In this document: positions 1-6,804 of the stretch, piece by piece
Numbering within the stretch: position 1 is the first letter of the stretch
Layout: every line of letters begins with the position of its first letter
Origin: an uncultured Lachnospiraceae bacterium
GTDB taxonomy: Bacteria; Bacillota; Clostridia; Lachnospirales; Lachnospiraceae
DNA: 12,771 nucleotides
Direction: 5' to 3'
Assembly: GCA_902803625.1 (NCBI GenBank)
Contig: CADCQV010000098.1
Span: 1-12,771, forward strand
Notes under the pieces: generated by a model
Told to the model about the DNA's origin: nothing
Database searches by the model: none
The model's input: only the letters and a program-made list of their open reading frames with translations
Position numbers and translations under genes: made by a program

Positions 1-17
1 ATTTGTCACCATTTTGC

Positions 18-44
18 TTGACTATACGTATAAAATGGTATAAA
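18..44 (+). promoter_or_regulatory. Putative sigma-A promoter of the mecA-like gene
   Basis: A TTGACT -35-like hexamer lies at 18-23 and a TATAAA -10-like hexamer at 39-44. The -10 is preceded by TG at 36-37, an extended -10 arrangement. The spacer is only 15 bases, shorter than the usual 17, and an alternative TTGCTT at 14-19 gives 19 bases. The extended -10 could compensate. The start codon is about 40 bases downstream, leaving a short leader with a ribosome binding site. The call is by eye only; transcription start mapping would settle it. Confidence 0.45.
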
Positions 45-45
45 A
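28..45 (+). repeat. Short direct repeat GTATAAAA at the mecA promoter
   Basis: GTATAAAA occurs at 28-35 and again at 38-45, a spacing of exactly 10 bases, or one helical turn. The second copy contains the proposed -10 hexamer. This could be two alternative -10 elements, a binding site for a regulator contacting one DNA face, or chance in AT-rich DNA. Confidence 0.5.
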
Positions 46-85
46 CTTACAAGATAAACAGACTAAGGAAGGACAGGTGCGTCAT

Positions 86-889
86 ATGAAAATAGAAAAG
101 GTCAATGACAAAACGATCCGATGCACTCTTACGAAGAACGACCTCACAGAAAGAAAGATAAAGCTCAGCGAGCTGGCCTACGGTACAGAAAAGGCCCGGG
201 GCTTTTTTAAGGATATGATACAGCAGGCAAGCTATCAGTTCGGCTTTGAAGCAGAGGATATCCCCCTGATGATAGAGGCCATTCCTCTTTCGGGAGAGGC
301 CATCGTTCTCGTCATTACAAAGGTTGAGGATCCTGAGGAGCTGGATACCAGATTCTCGAGATTCGCTCCTGATCTAAAGGACGACAACTATAGCAATGAC
401 GAATCGGTGAGCGCTGTGTCAAATTACGGAGCGGATGATGTGATAGACCTCGTGAAAAAGCTCCACGATACCATTCAGAATGCAAATAAGGTTCTGAAGG
501 GCGACCAGCATCTTCTGCAGGATGTGTCCACTGCGGAGAGCGTTCCCGAAGCTGCCGCCCGGGAAGATAATAATATCCAGATAACTGTTCCTGTGGACAT
601 TGTGAAGCTCTACGCTTTCAGGAATATGGATATGCTGATAGACCTTGCCCATATATTAAAGGGTCTTTACGACGGACAGAATACCCTGTACAAAGAAGAA
701 TCCGATGACAGGTATTATCTGATAATCAGAAAATCGTCACTGTCACCGGAAACTTTCAATAAGGTCTGCAATATAATCACCGAATATGCCGCTGTTGAGA
801 CCTATAATCCCTCTGTTCAGGCATACTTTGATGAGCACGTCACTCCGATAATCAGCAATAACGCACTTCAGATGCTTGCAGAGATCTGA
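86..889 (+). CDS. mecA: MecA-family adaptor protein (ClpC adaptor)
   Basis: This 267-residue protein matches the MecA negative-regulator family. Those adaptors deliver substrates (ComK/ComS in Bacillus subtilis) to the ClpC-ClpP protease in the cytoplasm and promote ClpC hexamer assembly. The N-terminal domain (about 1-95) opens with MKIEKVNDKTIRCTLTKNDL, like the MEIERINEHTV start of Bacillus MecA. A polar linker of about 70 residues follows, then the C-terminal ClpC-binding-type domain (about 168-267). The linker makes it longer than the B. subtilis protein of about 218 residues. ATG at 86 is preferred over the in-frame GTG at 77 because it matches the family N-terminus; the purine-rich AAGGAAGGA at 65-73 could serve either. 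The gene stands alone rightward and ends directly against the convergent DUF1858 gene. The family is clear, but its substrates here are unknown because no competence genes are in view. Confidence 0.88.
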   Translation: MKIEKVNDKTIRCTLTKNDLTERKIKLSELAYGTEKARGFFKDMIQQASYQFGFEAEDIPLMIEAIPLSGEAIVLVITKVEDPEELDTRFSRFAPDLKDDNYSNDESVSAVSNYGADDVIDLVKKLHDTIQNANKVLKGDQHLLQDVSTAESVPEAAAREDNNIQITVPVDIVKLYAFRNMDMLIDLAHILKGLYDGQNTLYKEESDDRYYLIIRKSSLSPETFNKVCNIITEYAAVETYNPSVQAYFDEHVTPIISNNALQMLAEI

Positions 890-900
890 TCAGGCCTGAT
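889..900. repeat. 12-bp perfect palindrome at the convergent gene junction
   Basis: ATCAGGCCTGAT at 889-900 is a perfect palindrome covering the stop of the DUF1858 gene and touching the last base of the mecA stop. With one bulged T the symmetry extends outward to 886-904. There is no loop and no U-tract on either side, so it is not a standard intrinsic terminator. Confidence 0.7.
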
Positions 901-1090
901 TCAGCTTTTCTACCAGCTCAACAGGATCCACACCGTGAACTATGGCTGCTTCCTCAATAGTCTCACTGGCTGAAGAGGGGCAGCCTATGCAGTGCATGCC
1001 TATCTCCATAAGTACCGGAACCGAACCCGGCTTTATCGAAAGAAGATCCCCTATTGTGGTATCCTTCGTGATCGTATCCATTGTTTCCAT
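890..1090 (-). CDS. DUF1858 domain protein with CxxC (hybrid-cluster-protein-associated redox disulfide type)
   Basis: This is a 66-residue cytoplasmic protein. It matches the DUF1858 / TIGR03980 family, named for its association with hybrid cluster (prismane) proteins. The pattern is a short helix-rich domain with a GMHCIGCP motif (Cys34 and Cys37), following the IGDLLSIKPGSVPVLMEIGM segment typical of the family. The CxxC pair suggests a redox-active disulfide or metal ligand; no biochemical role is firmly established. ATG at 1090 has a strong AGGAGG (complement of 1099-1104) eight bases upstream. It is the last gene of the leftward operon, 23 bases after the HD-domain gene. No hybrid cluster protein gene is in the window. 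The TGA stop abuts the mecA stop in the opposite orientation. Confidence 0.85.
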   Translation of the reverse strand: METMDTITKDTTIGDLLSIKPGSVPVLMEIGMHCIGCPSSASETIEEAAIVHGVDPVELVEKLNQA

Positions 1091-1113
1091 TATTCTTTCC
1101 TCCTTTTTTTATG

Positions 1114-2376
1114 TCATTGCATCAGTGTACTCTTTACCTTTTCGTACCTGACCTTCAGTTCCTTGAACATCGAAAGCATTTCTTCCGCCTTGTTCTTTGC
1201 AACAGACATTATATTATCATAATCATTGACAAAGGTCATCACCACTTCTCTGTCAAATTTATTATGATCCATTTCATCCTGCAGTATCCTTATGACAGCT
1301 TCCTTGTTTTTCGCGGGATGATAGGCTCTTTCGCAGGTAAGCGCCGTTATGGTATCCGCAACCTGCAGCACCTTCTGTGTCCTCGTCATCTGGTCAACCT
1401 TCCAGCCGTACGGGTACCCGCTGCCGTCCAGTCTTTCGTGATGTCCCAGGGCTATCTTCAATATGTTCTCACTGACCCTGTCCTTTAAGATCTGCTCGAG
1501 AGTGGAGACGTGCTCCCTTACCTTTGCCATTTCCTCATCGGTAAGCCTTCTGGGTGCGGAAATAATATCCTCCGGAACCACAAGCATACCCACATCATGC
1601 AGCGCACTGCCGAGGAAAAGCTCCTTCATCTCACCTTCACCGAAGTTCTCCATTCTCCCGGCTATCTCCGATGCCACCATTGTGCATGTCATGGTATTTA
1701 TGACATTATACTCATCATTAAAGCCTGAAATATAGATGAGCATGCGGATATAGATCTGCTTTTCCTTCTCAGAGAACAAAAGTCCTTTCCACAGATTGTT
1801 CAGCTCTTCCTTATATGAGCCGTCCCGGAATTTCTGTTCGATCTCAAACTTGACAAGTGCCCCCTCCAGTAATTCGATATTTTTCGAGGTGAATTTCTTC
1901 CCCTCATATGCCCGCAGAGTCTGTATACCGAACCTGTCCCCAAGGGAATTGTGGAAGAGGTCGTATCTGCCTGCCAGATGGATAAACTCTGACACTTCCT
2001 TTCCCTCAAAGTCCACGTCCTTTAGCTGGGAAGCGTCAATATGGCTGTACATCAGCATCTTCGAGCGCTCCTCTATCGGAGAGGTGTATTTCATAAAAAG
2101 ATAGCCGTAAATAGAATGCTTCATAGGATGTGCCACATCAAAATCCAGCACGTCCTTGCCTCTCTCCACCTTAAAGGCCCCGATATCATGGAGTGCGGCG
2201 ATAAAGGCATACTCGGCCAGCTCATATTCCTCGTATCCGCCCTTATACTCCATCATACGCCATATCAGATAAGCTACCCTCTCTCCATGATCGATAAGGC
2301 GCTTGTCAATGAGCCGTAGCGCCTCCAAGATGATCCTGCATATGTCCTTACTGGAAATATTGTCCTTATTGTTCAT
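1114..2376 (-). CDS. Tandem HD-domain protein, C-terminal HD-GYP type phosphohydrolase
   Basis: This 420-residue soluble protein has two HD superfamily domains. The first (about 25-150) carries H30 in HGERVAYLI, H63-D64 in ALHDIGAF, H87 and H112, so the metal-ligand pattern looks complete. The second (about 215-385) is of HD-GYP type, with H260-D261 in ALHDVGM, H289, and HHERLDGSGYP at 312-322. HD-GYP proteins hydrolyse cyclic-di-GMP, and some related proteins act on other cyclic dinucleotides. Two deviations are visible: the first histidine expected on the opening helix of the second domain is absent (the segment is TMTCTMVASEIAG), and the HDxGK lysine is Met, while in the first domain that position is Ala. 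The C-terminus (about 385-420) is a basic helix, perhaps a coiled coil. The start overlaps the histidine kinase stop by four bases (ATGA), with AAAGG five bases before it, so the two are probably translationally coupled. Substrate, and whether both domains are active, are unknown. Confidence 0.85.
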   Translation of the reverse strand: MNNKDNISSKDICRIILEALRLIDKRLIDHGERVAYLIWRMMEYKGGYEEYELAEYAFIAALHDIGAFKVERGKDVLDFDVAHPMKHSIYGYLFMKYTSPIEERSKMLMYSHIDASQLKDVDFEGKEVSEFIHLAGRYDLFHNSLGDRFGIQTLRAYEGKKFTSKNIELLEGALVKFEIEQKFRDGSYKEELNNLWKGLLFSEKEKQIYIRMLIYISGFNDEYNVINTMTCTMVASEIAGRMENFGEGEMKELFLGSALHDVGMLVVPEDIISAPRRLTDEEMAKVREHVSTLEQILKDRVSENILKIALGHHERLDGSGYPYGWKVDQMTRTQKVLQVADTITALTCERAYHPAKNKEAVIRILQDEMDHNKFDREVVMTFVNDYDNIMSVAKNKAEEMLSMFKELKVRYEKVKSTLMQ

Positions 2377-4697
2377 TTCAGCCTTTCAAATACCAATATA
2401 ACCTTAAACAGATCGCCGTCCAGGTCGATAGTGAATTCTCCGTTCTGCAGCTCCGTCAGACTCTCCGCGATGGAAAGCCCGAGACCGCTGCCTTCCGTGG
2501 AACGGCTGACATCCCCTCTTATGAATCTCTCGGTAAGCTCGGAGGCATCGATATTCAGTGCCTGTCTGGAAATATTTTTCAGCGTGAACTCAGCCCTTGT
2601 ATCGCTTGCCCTGAGATCCGCATAAACCCTGGTGTCAGGCATTGCATATTTGGCCACATTTCCGTAGATATTATCAAGTACCCTGAAAAGCCTGCGGCCG
2701 TCAGCATAAATATAAACCTCTTCATCCGGAACGTCCGTAACAAGAGTAAGACCGGCCTCCTCGAATTTCTCGGCCACCTCCCCCTCCATCTGCGTGATCA
2801 TCATTCCGAAGTCCAGCTTCACGGGCTCTATGGAAATATTGCCCGATGTGATCTTCGATGCCTCCACCAGATCCTCCGTCAGGGTTTTAAGCCTATTGGA
2901 TTTCTGATCCAGTACATCAATGTATTCCCTTGCCTTTTCATCCTCTATATCCCTGCGTTTCAGGAGCCCCACATAGTTTATTATGGAGGTGAGCGGAGTC
3001 TTTATGTCGTGGGAAACATTGGTGATAAGATCCGCCTTCAGCTTTTCCGTTTTAATCGAGGACTGCATGGCACTGGAAAGCCCGTCCTTCATAGAATTTA
3101 TGGCCCTGCCCAGCTCTGCGTTCTCTCCGTTAAGCCCTGAAATATCCAGGTTCTCCGAAGTATTTCCTTTGCAGATCTCATTGACTGCCGAGAGGATCCT
3201 CCGCCGCTGGAAGGCAAAATTCAGAAGCAAAATGAAAATGACTGCATCCAGGCCTGCCAGAACGATAAAATAGCTGTTCTCGTAATTACTCGTCCCCAAA
3301 TAAAACAGGAAAAGGTTTAATCCGATGATAAGTCCGAACATTATCACCGTTCTCAGGATCACGAATAATGCCGTGGATTGTCCATGTGCGCCGGATGAAA
3401 TATACTCGACCTTCTGCAGGATATAGTTTGTGAGGCTGTCCCTGTAAAGTGTCCCTGCCTTTATCCTTCTGACCAGGCTGAAGTAACCCGTGAGAAAGAA
3501 GAGATTCAGGATCGCAGCCCCTGCACCTGCCATACAAAGCGCCTCTATCTCCACGTTTCTGAGCTCATAGGTTTTGTCCGCGAAGAACAGAAGTCCCTGT
3601 ATTCCCACAATCGCAAAAAAGGCTCCCGCTATTTCGGTCTTTATCCTGTCAAAGCCTACAGTCTCGCTTCTCGTTGCCAGAGTAAGCGCTGCCAGACAGA
3701 GAAAGGCTCCTATCAGGAATATCACGGCTCCTATGGTCGCCGCCTGCATTACGGGGCGGTAGCGGTAATACTCATCCCTTGCGGCACTTATGGAGTCCGT
3801 CACGGGATAATCCGTATCCACCGCAAATTCCAGATAATAATTACCCTCGAAGCTGTCCCTGTATGCAGTCATCATATTAAAAAGATAACTGTCGGTCACA
3901 AACATATTGCTCTCATACTCCAGCTTCCTCGAATCCAGTATGAGATACTGCCTGTAGGTTTTTATGGTATCGTCTTCCTTAAAGACCGCGGTGTCTATAT
4001 TCGAACAGATATTTGCATTGGCGTAATCAGTGAGGAAGAAGCGCACATTCGTATTGTCGCTCCGGAGCTCAACCCCGAGCTCCTTGTAATCCTGGTAATC
4101 CTCCTGTATTTTTACCAGAGCCTGTTCCAGAAGCTTCAGAAGATCCTCATCACTGTACTTATCATTTGAATAGTCAAATAATGATCTTCCGTGCGCCGGG
4201 AAGTACTCTTCATCAAGCTCTATGGTGACACCCTCCGAGTCGCTTAAGCTTCCCTCTTCATAGGATGAAGGCATCTCCGCATTGGCGGCTATAGCATCCC
4301 GGTCTTCCCGGTATTTATATTTCAATCCCTTGCGGCTCCAGTGGATAAGGTCGGAAAGCTTGTAGCCCACACTTCTGTTCTGCTGGCCGGAGATCCTGCC
4401 GTCCTCCACGTATTCTGCCAGATCCACTATCTTCCTGCCGTAGAATTCCCCGTTTCTCTCAAAATTGCTCTTCAGAATGGAGCTTTCCACGATCTCTTCT
4501 ATGCTGTCCGCCACCATACTCCGGAACAGATCAGAGCGCTCAAAAACAGCAGTCCGGTTAATGATACTGATATTATTATCCATCCTGGTAACGGAGACCG
4601 CCGCAACCGTGAGACAGAGGACAGCCATAATGACCAAGAGCTCCTCCACCAGGACAAGAAAAGCCTTTCTGCCGTTGGAAAAGATCTTATCCTTCAC
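2373..4697 (-). CDS. Membrane sensor histidine kinase with large extracytoplasmic domain and multiple TM segments
   Basis: This 774-residue kinase should phosphorylate the response regulator encoded just upstream. A TM helix near 12-36 is followed by an acidic extracytoplasmic region of about 280 residues (37-316), then five more hydrophobic segments near 317-341, 353-373, 384-406, 442-468 and 473-496. The segment from about 500 to 545 is a helical, HAMP-like linker. HisKA lies at about 550-615, with phospho-acceptor H563 in NVSHDIKTPLTS. The HATPase domain (about 660-774) has an N box at 673-685 (LDNIYGNVAKYA) and a clear GSGLGLSIA at 736-744. The usual DxGxG G1 motif is not recognisable; KNISRQALNI occupies its place, a variant I recall from VanS-like Firmicute kinases. 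The start is GTG at 4697, overlapping the regulator stop by four bases (GTGA), with only a weak binding site. The 3' end overlaps the HD gene by four bases. The ligand of the extracytoplasmic region is not recognisable. Confidence 0.92.
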   Translation of the reverse strand: MKDKIFSNGRKAFLVLVEELLVIMAVLCLTVAAVSVTRMDNNISIINRTAVFERSDLFRSMVADSIEEIVESSILKSNFERNGEFYGRKIVDLAEYVEDGRISGQQNRSVGYKLSDLIHWSRKGLKYKYREDRDAIAANAEMPSSYEEGSLSDSEGVTIELDEEYFPAHGRSLFDYSNDKYSDEDLLKLLEQALVKIQEDYQDYKELGVELRSDNTNVRFFLTDYANANICSNIDTAVFKEDDTIKTYRQYLILDSRKLEYESNMFVTDSYLFNMMTAYRDSFEGNYYLEFAVDTDYPVTDSISAARDEYYRYRPVMQAATIGAVIFLIGAFLCLAALTLATRSETVGFDRIKTEIAGAFFAIVGIQGLLFFADKTYELRNVEIEALCMAGAGAAILNLFFLTGYFSLVRRIKAGTLYRDSLTNYILQKVEYISSGAHGQSTALFVILRTVIMFGLIIGLNLFLFYLGTSNYENSYFIVLAGLDAVIFILLLNFAFQRRRILSAVNEICKGNTSENLDISGLNGENAELGRAINSMKDGLSSAMQSSIKTEKLKADLITNVSHDIKTPLTSIINYVGLLKRRDIEDEKAREYIDVLDQKSNRLKTLTEDLVEASKITSGNISIEPVKLDFGMMITQMEGEVAEKFEEAGLTLVTDVPDEEVYIYADGRRLFRVLDNIYGNVAKYAMPDTRVYADLRASDTRAEFTLKNISRQALNIDASELTERFIRGDVSRSTEGSGLGLSIAESLTELQNGEFTIDLDGDLFKVILVFERLK

Positions 4698-5383
4698 TGC
4701 TTCTCAACCTTATATCCGACTCCCCATACCACCTTCAGGTATTTGGGCTCCTTCGGATTTATCTCTATCTTTTCCCTTATATGCCTTATATGCACGGCAA
4801 CCGTATTGTCCGCGCCTATGGCATCTTCATTCCAGATGCTCTCATAAATCTGGTTTATGGAAAAAACCTTCCCCGCATTCTTCACCAGAAGCAGCAGGAT
4901 ATTGTATTCAATAGGGGTAAGCTTTACAGCTTCTCCGTCAACAGTCACCGTCTTATCCGTGTCATTTATGGAAAGTCCGCCCACACTGAAGATGTCCGAT
5001 CCGTCCTCCGCAAGAGTGCCGAGCTTCGTGTAGCGGCGAAGCTGGCTTTTCACCCTGGCCACCAGCTCCAATGGATTAAAGGGCTTCGGAAGGTAGTCGT
5101 CAGCACCCACGTTTAGCCCCAGTATCTTATCCGTATCCTCGGTCTTTGCGGAAAGCATTATCACCGGAATCGAGCTGGTTTTCCTGAGCTCAAGTACCGT
5201 ATGTATCCCGTCCAGCACCGGCATCATCACATCTATAATGAGGAGCTGGATATCGTTATTCTTTATGATGTCCAAAGCCTGCTGACCGTCATAAGCCTTG
5301 AAAACATCATATCCCTCCTGGGTCAGATAGATATCGACCGCCTCCACTATTTCCCTGTCATCATCACATACTAATATATTCAC
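4694..5383 (-). CDS. OmpR/PhoB-family response regulator
   Basis: This 229-residue transcription regulator has a receiver domain at about 1-115. It shows the acidic pocket DDD at 7-9, phospho-acceptor D51 in IIDVMMP, S78 in the MLSAK stretch and K100 in the LPKPF motif. A winged-helix DNA-binding domain follows at about 130-229, containing the typical LTPIEYNILLLL and TVAVHIRHIREKIE segments. Length and order are normal for the family. The start is GTG at 5383, supported by GGGAGG (complement of 5390-5395) six bases upstream; a receiver domain normally starts exactly here. It overlaps the GNAT stop by four bases at one end and the kinase start by four at the other, making a cotranscribed two-component pair. 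DNA targets cannot be read from the sequence; autoregulation would be expected but no repeated operator was seen. Confidence 0.95.
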   Translation of the reverse strand: MNILVCDDDREIVEAVDIYLTQEGYDVFKAYDGQQALDIIKNNDIQLLIIDVMMPVLDGIHTVLELRKTSSIPVIMLSAKTEDTDKILGLNVGADDYLPKPFNPLELVARVKSQLRRYTKLGTLAEDGSDIFSVGGLSINDTDKTVTVDGEAVKLTPIEYNILLLLVKNAGKVFSINQIYESIWNEDAIGADNTVAVHIRHIREKIEINPKEPKYLKVVWGVGYKVEKQ

Positions 5384-5871
5384 ACTTTTCCTCCCGGATA
5401 TCCGCTCTTCTTAAGAGAATGTCTCATGGGCGTGTAGGTTATGCCTTCACTCTCCCGGGCGGGTCCTGTTTCACGAAAACCGTATTTCCGGTAAAAATCC
5501 ACCGCGTAGGGTGACGAATTGACCGTGATCTCCTCCTGATCCTCATACTCCACGCAGTAGCCGCAGAGATAGTTTAAAAGAGACGTACCGATCCCTCTTT
5601 TCTGGTACCTCCTGTTGACAAACAGAAGGGAAATATGATTGGAATTTCTGATGGAAGCTACGCCCTCTATCCTGTCATCCTCGAAATACCCGATAACCCT
5701 GTAATAGCCGTTCAGATACATTTTGTAAAGGGTCTCGTCGGTAAGAAATTTCCTGAAGTTATTTATCCCCTCCATCCCGTAATCCGGGGCATCAAACTCC
5801 AGAAAGGTCTTCCATACGGTCTCCATCGCATCGGGATATTCAGATTCTTTAACCTCTCTTATCCAGCCCAT
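5380..5871 (-). CDS. GNAT-family N-acetyltransferase
   Basis: This 163-residue protein has the GNAT fold, which transfers an acetyl group from acetyl-CoA to an amine. The pyrophosphate-binding loop is visible as RRYQKRGIGTSLL (Q90, R92, G93, G95), preceded by beta strands with the sequence HISLLFV. The C-terminal signature SSPYAVDFYRKYGF at 119-132 is typical of small-molecule or peptide N-acetyltransferases. The acceptor cannot be predicted. The ATG at 5871 has only a short GCGGAA before it and begins six bases after the alpha/beta hydrolase stop, so reinitiation by coupled ribosomes is likely. The gene overlaps the response regulator by four bases, which ties it to the signalling genes although it may serve an unrelated housekeeping role. 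Confidence 0.88.
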   Translation of the reverse strand: MGWIREVKESEYPDAMETVWKTFLEFDAPDYGMEGINNFRKFLTDETLYKMYLNGYYRVIGYFEDDRIEGVASIRNSNHISLLFVNRRYQKRGIGTSLLNYLCGYCVEYEDQEEITVNSSPYAVDFYRKYGFRETGPARESEGITYTPMRHSLKKSGYPGGKV

Positions 5872-5877
5872 TTCCGC

Positions 5878-6804
5878 TTAAGAATGCTTCTTCATAAAGT
5901 CCATTATGTCAAAAAAGACATTGTATCTGTCTGCCTCGTGGAAAAGCTCATGCCTGTCTCCGGGGTAGATCTTACAGGACACATCAGAGAAGCCCAGCTC
6001 CTCATACTGCCTGCATAAGCTCCGGACCGCTTCCCCGTTTTCTCCAACCGGATCCTTTTCCCCGGACATAAGGAAAATGGGCAGACTCCTCGGGATCTTT
6101 GAGATCCGCTTTTTATCCTGCATACGAAGTATCAGCACCGAAAGCCAGTAATAACCGTTCAGCGTAAACTCTTTCCCGATAAGCGGATCCCGGAATGATT
6201 CCTCCCGTACTTCCTTCCTGCTGCATAGCCACCCCAAGGGACCGTCCTCCGGGAACAGACCTGCATACTTACCGAGAGACACCCTCGTGCAGAAACTGTC
6301 TCTCTTATGCCATCCACCGAAAAGAGCACTGAGCCTCACGTACAAAAGCTGGATACGGATGATCAGGCTGTTGAAGCTCCCGGTTCCCATCAGGATAACG
6401 CCCTTTATCCCGCTTCCGTACATCTCCATATAGTTCCTTGCGATAAAGGAGCCCAGACTGTGACCCAGGAGAAATACCGGTTTTCCGGGATATTCCTCCT
6501 CCACCATCTTCTTCAGCCTGTGAACATCTCTTACCAGGACCGTAGCACCGTCATTCTCGGCAAAGTATCCGAATTCTCCCTGAAAATCCCTGGCCGTATG
6601 GCCATGCCCCAGATGATCGGGTCCCGCAACAACATAGCCCTCAAGAGCCAGGAATTCACAGAGCTCTTTATAACGCCCGACGTACTCATTCATTCCGTGG
6701 ACTACGATCAGAATTCCCTTTACTTCCTTGTCCGGAACGTACTTTTCAGCATATATTGTTGTTTCCTCATCCCTTGAGAGATAGGTCACTATTTCAGGCT
6801 TCAT
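5878..6804 (-). CDS. Alpha/beta hydrolase, monoacylglycerol lipase / lysophospholipase type
   Basis: This 308-residue cytoplasmic serine hydrolase resembles the 'serine aminopeptidase S33' / monoacylglycerol lipase group. The oxyanion-hole segment is VVHGMNEYVGRY (H36-G37), followed by GPDHLGHGHT at 61-70. The nucleophile elbow is GHSLGS with S116. The remaining triad members are probably D251 in GEKDPVG and H285 in GDRHELFHE, the usual order and spacing. A cap region lies at about 145-240. Natural substrates are probably glycerolipids or other esters, but this is known only at family level. The ATG at 6804 directly follows the metG stop with no gap and no good binding site at normal distance, so translation is probably coupled to metG. 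No signal peptide is seen. Confidence 0.88.
   Translation of the reverse strand: MKPEIVTYLSRDEETTIYAEKYVPDKEVKGILIVVHGMNEYVGRYKELCEFLALEGYVVAGPDHLGHGHTARDFQGEFGYFAENDGATVLVRDVHRLKKMVEEEYPGKPVFLLGHSLGSFIARNYMEMYGSGIKGVILMGTGSFNSLIIRIQLLYVRLSALFGGWHKRDSFCTRVSLGKYAGLFPEDGPLGWLCSRKEVREESFRDPLIGKEFTLNGYYWLSVLILRMQDKKRISKIPRSLPIFLMSGEKDPVGENGEAVRSLCRQYEELGFSDVSCKIYPGDRHELFHEADRYNVFFDIMDFMKKHS

Noticed and set aside
77..85. GTG at 77 as the mecA start
   Set aside because: It adds three residues not seen in the family. ATG at 86 matches the conserved start, though the ribosome binding site does not rule GTG out.
890..1490. Plus-strand open frames downstream of mecA (for example 1081-1488)
   Set aside because: They lie opposite the DUF1858 and HD genes, which have clear family motifs and correct starts. 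The plus-strand frames show no recognisable domains.
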